Shown one piece after another: positions 62,489-64,000 of a stretch of 64,000 nt of DNA. The DNA lies in contig NZ_WVUD01000014.1 of the NCBI RefSeq assembly GCF_009856865.1, forward strand, positions 25,530 through 89,529, written 5' to 3'. The position numbers and the translations under genes are program-made. The DNA is from Solidesulfovibrio aerotolerans. GTDB lineage: Bacteria > Desulfobacterota > Desulfovibrionia > Desulfovibrionales > Desulfovibrionaceae. Positions within the stretch are counted from its first letter, which is position 1; each line of letters begins with the position of its first letter. The notes below the pieces were generated by a model. That model made no database searches and was not told where the DNA came from. It worked only from the letters and a program-made list of their open reading frames with translations.

Positions 62489-63046
62489 TTAGATTACGTT
62501 CAACAGAATCTCCTCTACCTCCTCTTCCTGGATGCCCAGATACCGGCGCGTGATCGACGGGCTCGAGTGGTTCAGCCGTTTGGCCAGGACCTCCCAGGAC
62601 ACGCCGAAAGTCTTCCGCTGGTGATAGCACCACGTTTTACGCAACGTATGGGCTCCATAGTTCCCCTTGAGGTTGACAGCTTCTGCCCATCGCTTGACGT
62701 ACTTGGTGACGGCGAAGGTCGTTAAAGGATAGTTGCGGCCTTTACGACTCTTGAACAGAAAATTGTCGTCCCCGGATTCGAACTGGCTTAGGTGGTCATC
62801 GAGAGCAATTTTGATTTCCTTGTTCATGATGAAGACGTTTTCTTTGCCAGTCTTCTTTTCGCGCAAGATCACACGGTCGCCGACTTTCACGTCTTTGACG
62901 TCGCCTACTTTGAGAGCAAGCAAGTCTTGGACTCGAAGTCCAGAATTGATGCCCATGATGAAAAGCAGCTTGTCGCGAGGATTGTCAGAAAGGATCTTCT
63001 TGATACTTTTGATGCTCTTTACGTCGATGATGGGTTCAACCTTCAT
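62489..63046 (-). CDS. Minimal tyrosine recombinase
   Basis: This 185-residue protein consists almost only of a tyrosine recombinase catalytic domain. Residues Arg38 (SGLRVQDLL), His133 and Arg136 (HTLRKTW), His160 (LNHSSPS) and Tyr169 (RRYLGI) complete the active site. The arm-binding domain of the larger integrase is missing, so it may act at a simple site, invert a segment, or need a partner. The ATG at 63046 has GGAGG 6 bases upstream. Confidence 0.87.
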   Translation of the reverse strand: MKVEPIIDVKSIKSIKKILSDNPRDKLLFIMGINSGLRVQDLLALKVGDVKDVKVGDRVILREKKTGKENVFIMNKEIKIALDDHLSQFESGDDNFLFKSRKGRNYPLTTFAVTKYVKRWAEAVNLKGNYGAHTLRKTWCYHQRKTFGVSWEVLAKRLNHSSPSITRRYLGIQEEEVEEILLNVI

Positions 63047-63180
63047 TTTTGCCTCCAATGCTTGTTTCTCTTCCAGTCAGGCTGGAATCGAACATTCAAT
63101 CGGCCCCTGCTCCCGTGAGCTCCAAGGCCCATTGCGGTAACTCATTCGATTTCTTTCAGAAGTCGATGTTGAAGCCTCCA

Positions 63181-63208
63181 ATGTCCGTTTTTACATAAAA
63201 ACGTACAT
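63181..63208. repeat. Palindrome upstream of the minimal recombinase
   Basis: CGTTTTT and AAAAACG (63186-63192 and 63197-63203) flank ACAT, and ATGT and ACAT extend the arms with one mismatch. The size and near-symmetry resemble a recombinase core or operator site. Its role is unknown. Confidence 0.45.
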
Positions 63209-63275
63209 TCGCTATAAGAGGTATTTCTGTATGAAGTTGCTCAATTTAAATGCTACTTGCGCGAAGAAATCAAAA

Positions 63276-63301
63276 ATAGTCACATCTTGCGATATGACTA
63301 T
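63276..63301. repeat. Second palindrome near the recombinase
   Basis: ATAGTCA and TGACTAT form inverted arms with a 12-base interior that contains a further AT/AT match. It lies just downstream of the gene at 63319. It could be a terminator stem or a binding site; no T run follows. Confidence 0.4.
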
Positions 63302-63318
63302 GCTAAAGGGCAAACGTG

Positions 63319-63696
63319 CTAGACCTTGGTCAAAATGATCTTTTGATCTTCGACCAAGACGGAAAATTCGTCGCCGTCGCTGATGACCATGCCTTGAAGG
63401 TCAAGGCTTTTCAGATAGATTTTGAGTTCCATCTTGTTGTTCACCTTTGGTCTCCTCGAATTCTTGAGGTAAAGCCCCTTGACTTCGTAGTAGGTCTTGT
63501 CGTCGCTCATGAGCTTCAAGACGTATTGCTTCAGAGTCTGGCGGTGTTTGATTTCCATCCTTGCCAGAATTGCTGAAGCGTCCATGCCATTGAAAATGCA
63601 CTCGCGAAGCATCGAAGGATTGTACTTCGATTCGATCTTCTTCTTTTCAGGGACTTCTTGAACATCCGCAGATACGTTATCGTTCTTCTTGCTCAT
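63319..63696 (-). CDS. Hypothetical protein
   Basis: This 125-residue, Lys- and Glu-rich protein is not recognisable. The start at 63696 has AGGAGC upstream. The sequence MSKKNDNVSADVQEVPEKKK is hydrophilic, and the rest is moderately helical. It sits at the right end of the island. Confidence 0.65.
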   Translation of the reverse strand: MSKKNDNVSADVQEVPEKKKIESKYNPSMLRECIFNGMDASAILARMEIKHRQTLKQYVLKLMSDDKTYYEVKGLYLKNSRRPKVNNKMELKIYLKSLDLQGMVISDGDEFSVLVEDQKIILTKV

Positions 63697-63791
63697 ACAA
63701 GCTCCTTTGTTTGGTTGATTGATAATTTCTCTATTCGTGGATAGATACTTCAAAATGTCTCGTACTTGTGGATACTTTTCGGAAGTTGCGC

Positions 63792-64000
63792 ATGAATTGG
63801 TCGATTTTTCAGGGGCCAAAACAGGCATTGGTCCAGGGTCAAATTTCCGGGGATTTTGGTCACGGGGACAGGAAACTGCTCGCCGACGCCGACTTGCTCA
63901 TAACCTCCAACCGCCCGTCGGTGCTCACCAGACTTCATATCTCCTGGGAAACTCTGCACCCGAGGTTCACGAAGCTCTGCCAGGTGGCCATCTTTGGCTA
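63792..64000 (+). pseudogene. CaiB/BaiF-type CoA-transferase fragment, 5'-truncated
   Basis: From about 63865 the plus-strand frame reads LLADADLLITSNRPSVLTRL and then ISWETLHPRFTKLCQVAIFG. This is the conserved central segment of family III (CaiB/BaiF) CoA transferases. The roughly 80 residues that should precede it are missing; instead an unrelated short leader from an ATG at 63792 runs into it. The gene continues beyond the window. I read it as an ancestral gene whose 5' end was removed at the island boundary. Confidence 0.5.

Larger units (their letters stand above)
54958..63850. mobile_element. Putative genomic island next to tRNA-Pro
   Basis: After the tRNA and its terminator, the sequence shifts to visibly lower GC, most clearly from about 55.1 to 60.5 kb, and the gene style changes. 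The segment holds an integrase with an excisionase, a second minimal recombinase and candidate nuclease genes. At the right end an unrelated CoA-transferase fragment resumes in high-GC style. I looked for a repeat of the tRNA 3' end near the right boundary and did not find one, so the exact ends are uncertain. Confidence 0.6.

Noticed and set aside
1..64000. CRISPR arrays, rRNA genes and intact insertion sequences
   Set aside because: I saw no evenly spaced short direct repeats, rRNA-like sequence or transposase genes in the window.

Overview
The window is high-GC chromosomal DNA that looks like a Desulfovibrionaceae sulfate reducer, probably close to Solidesulfovibrio/Desulfovibrio. The grounds are indirect: a dense set of chemoreceptors and PAS-type sensor kinases, a MucR-type regulator, futalosine-pathway menaquinone synthesis (mqnE), and a multi-subunit membrane complex related to group 4 [NiFe] hydrogenases. 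No rRNA or other species marker is present, so the genus is an inference.

Layout. 1-1159: an SDR oxidoreductase (cut by the window start) divergent from an HxlR regulator. 1274-8513: a chemoreceptor, an intergenic region with three related hairpins about 226 bp apart, a two-component system and a hybrid PAS kinase. 8849-20223: carbonic anhydrase, a GGDEF-like/TPR protein, an MBL hydrolase-flavoprotein-ComF operon, two more kinases, a DksA-type protein, a repeat-containing unknown and a Tim44-like protein. 20513-30608: an AAA ATPase, a lipoprotein hydrolase paired with a DUF4105/Lnb-type membrane protein, a PilZ-like protein, an MFS exporter and two class V aminotransferase-fold enzymes, one with a Tat signal.

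30713-43169: a SLOG-like protein, then a six-gene operon (31375-38652, minus strand) encoding an Ehr-type complex. It has two antiporter-like subunits, NuoH-, HyfE- and NuoCD-like subunits and a ferredoxin-NuoB fusion, but the NuoD-like subunit lacks all four Ni-ligating cysteines. Upstream lie a PAS chemoreceptor with its own terminator and a radical SAM-ArsM fusion protein.

43349-54758: YchJ, MucR, an overlapping pair of a SpoIIE-type phosphatase and an NMT1-type binding protein, lgt, a Cys-rich exported peptide, mqnE, and an NmrA-like SDR next to an acetyltransferase.

A tRNA-Pro(GGG) with promoter and terminator sits at 54881-54957. Just past it the base composition becomes more AT-rich. 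The stretch up to about 63.85 kb looks like a genomic island. It holds a 1374-residue protein combining a HigA-like HTH with a nuclease-like module and a long helical region, a divergent Mrr-like nuclease, an integrase with an excisionase, a minimal tyrosine recombinase and unknown small genes. The window ends in a 5'-truncated CaiB/BaiF CoA-transferase fragment. The large island protein and its Mrr-like neighbour are the best candidates for an undescribed defence system. The Ehr operon and the radical SAM-ArsM fusion are the most interesting metabolic loci.
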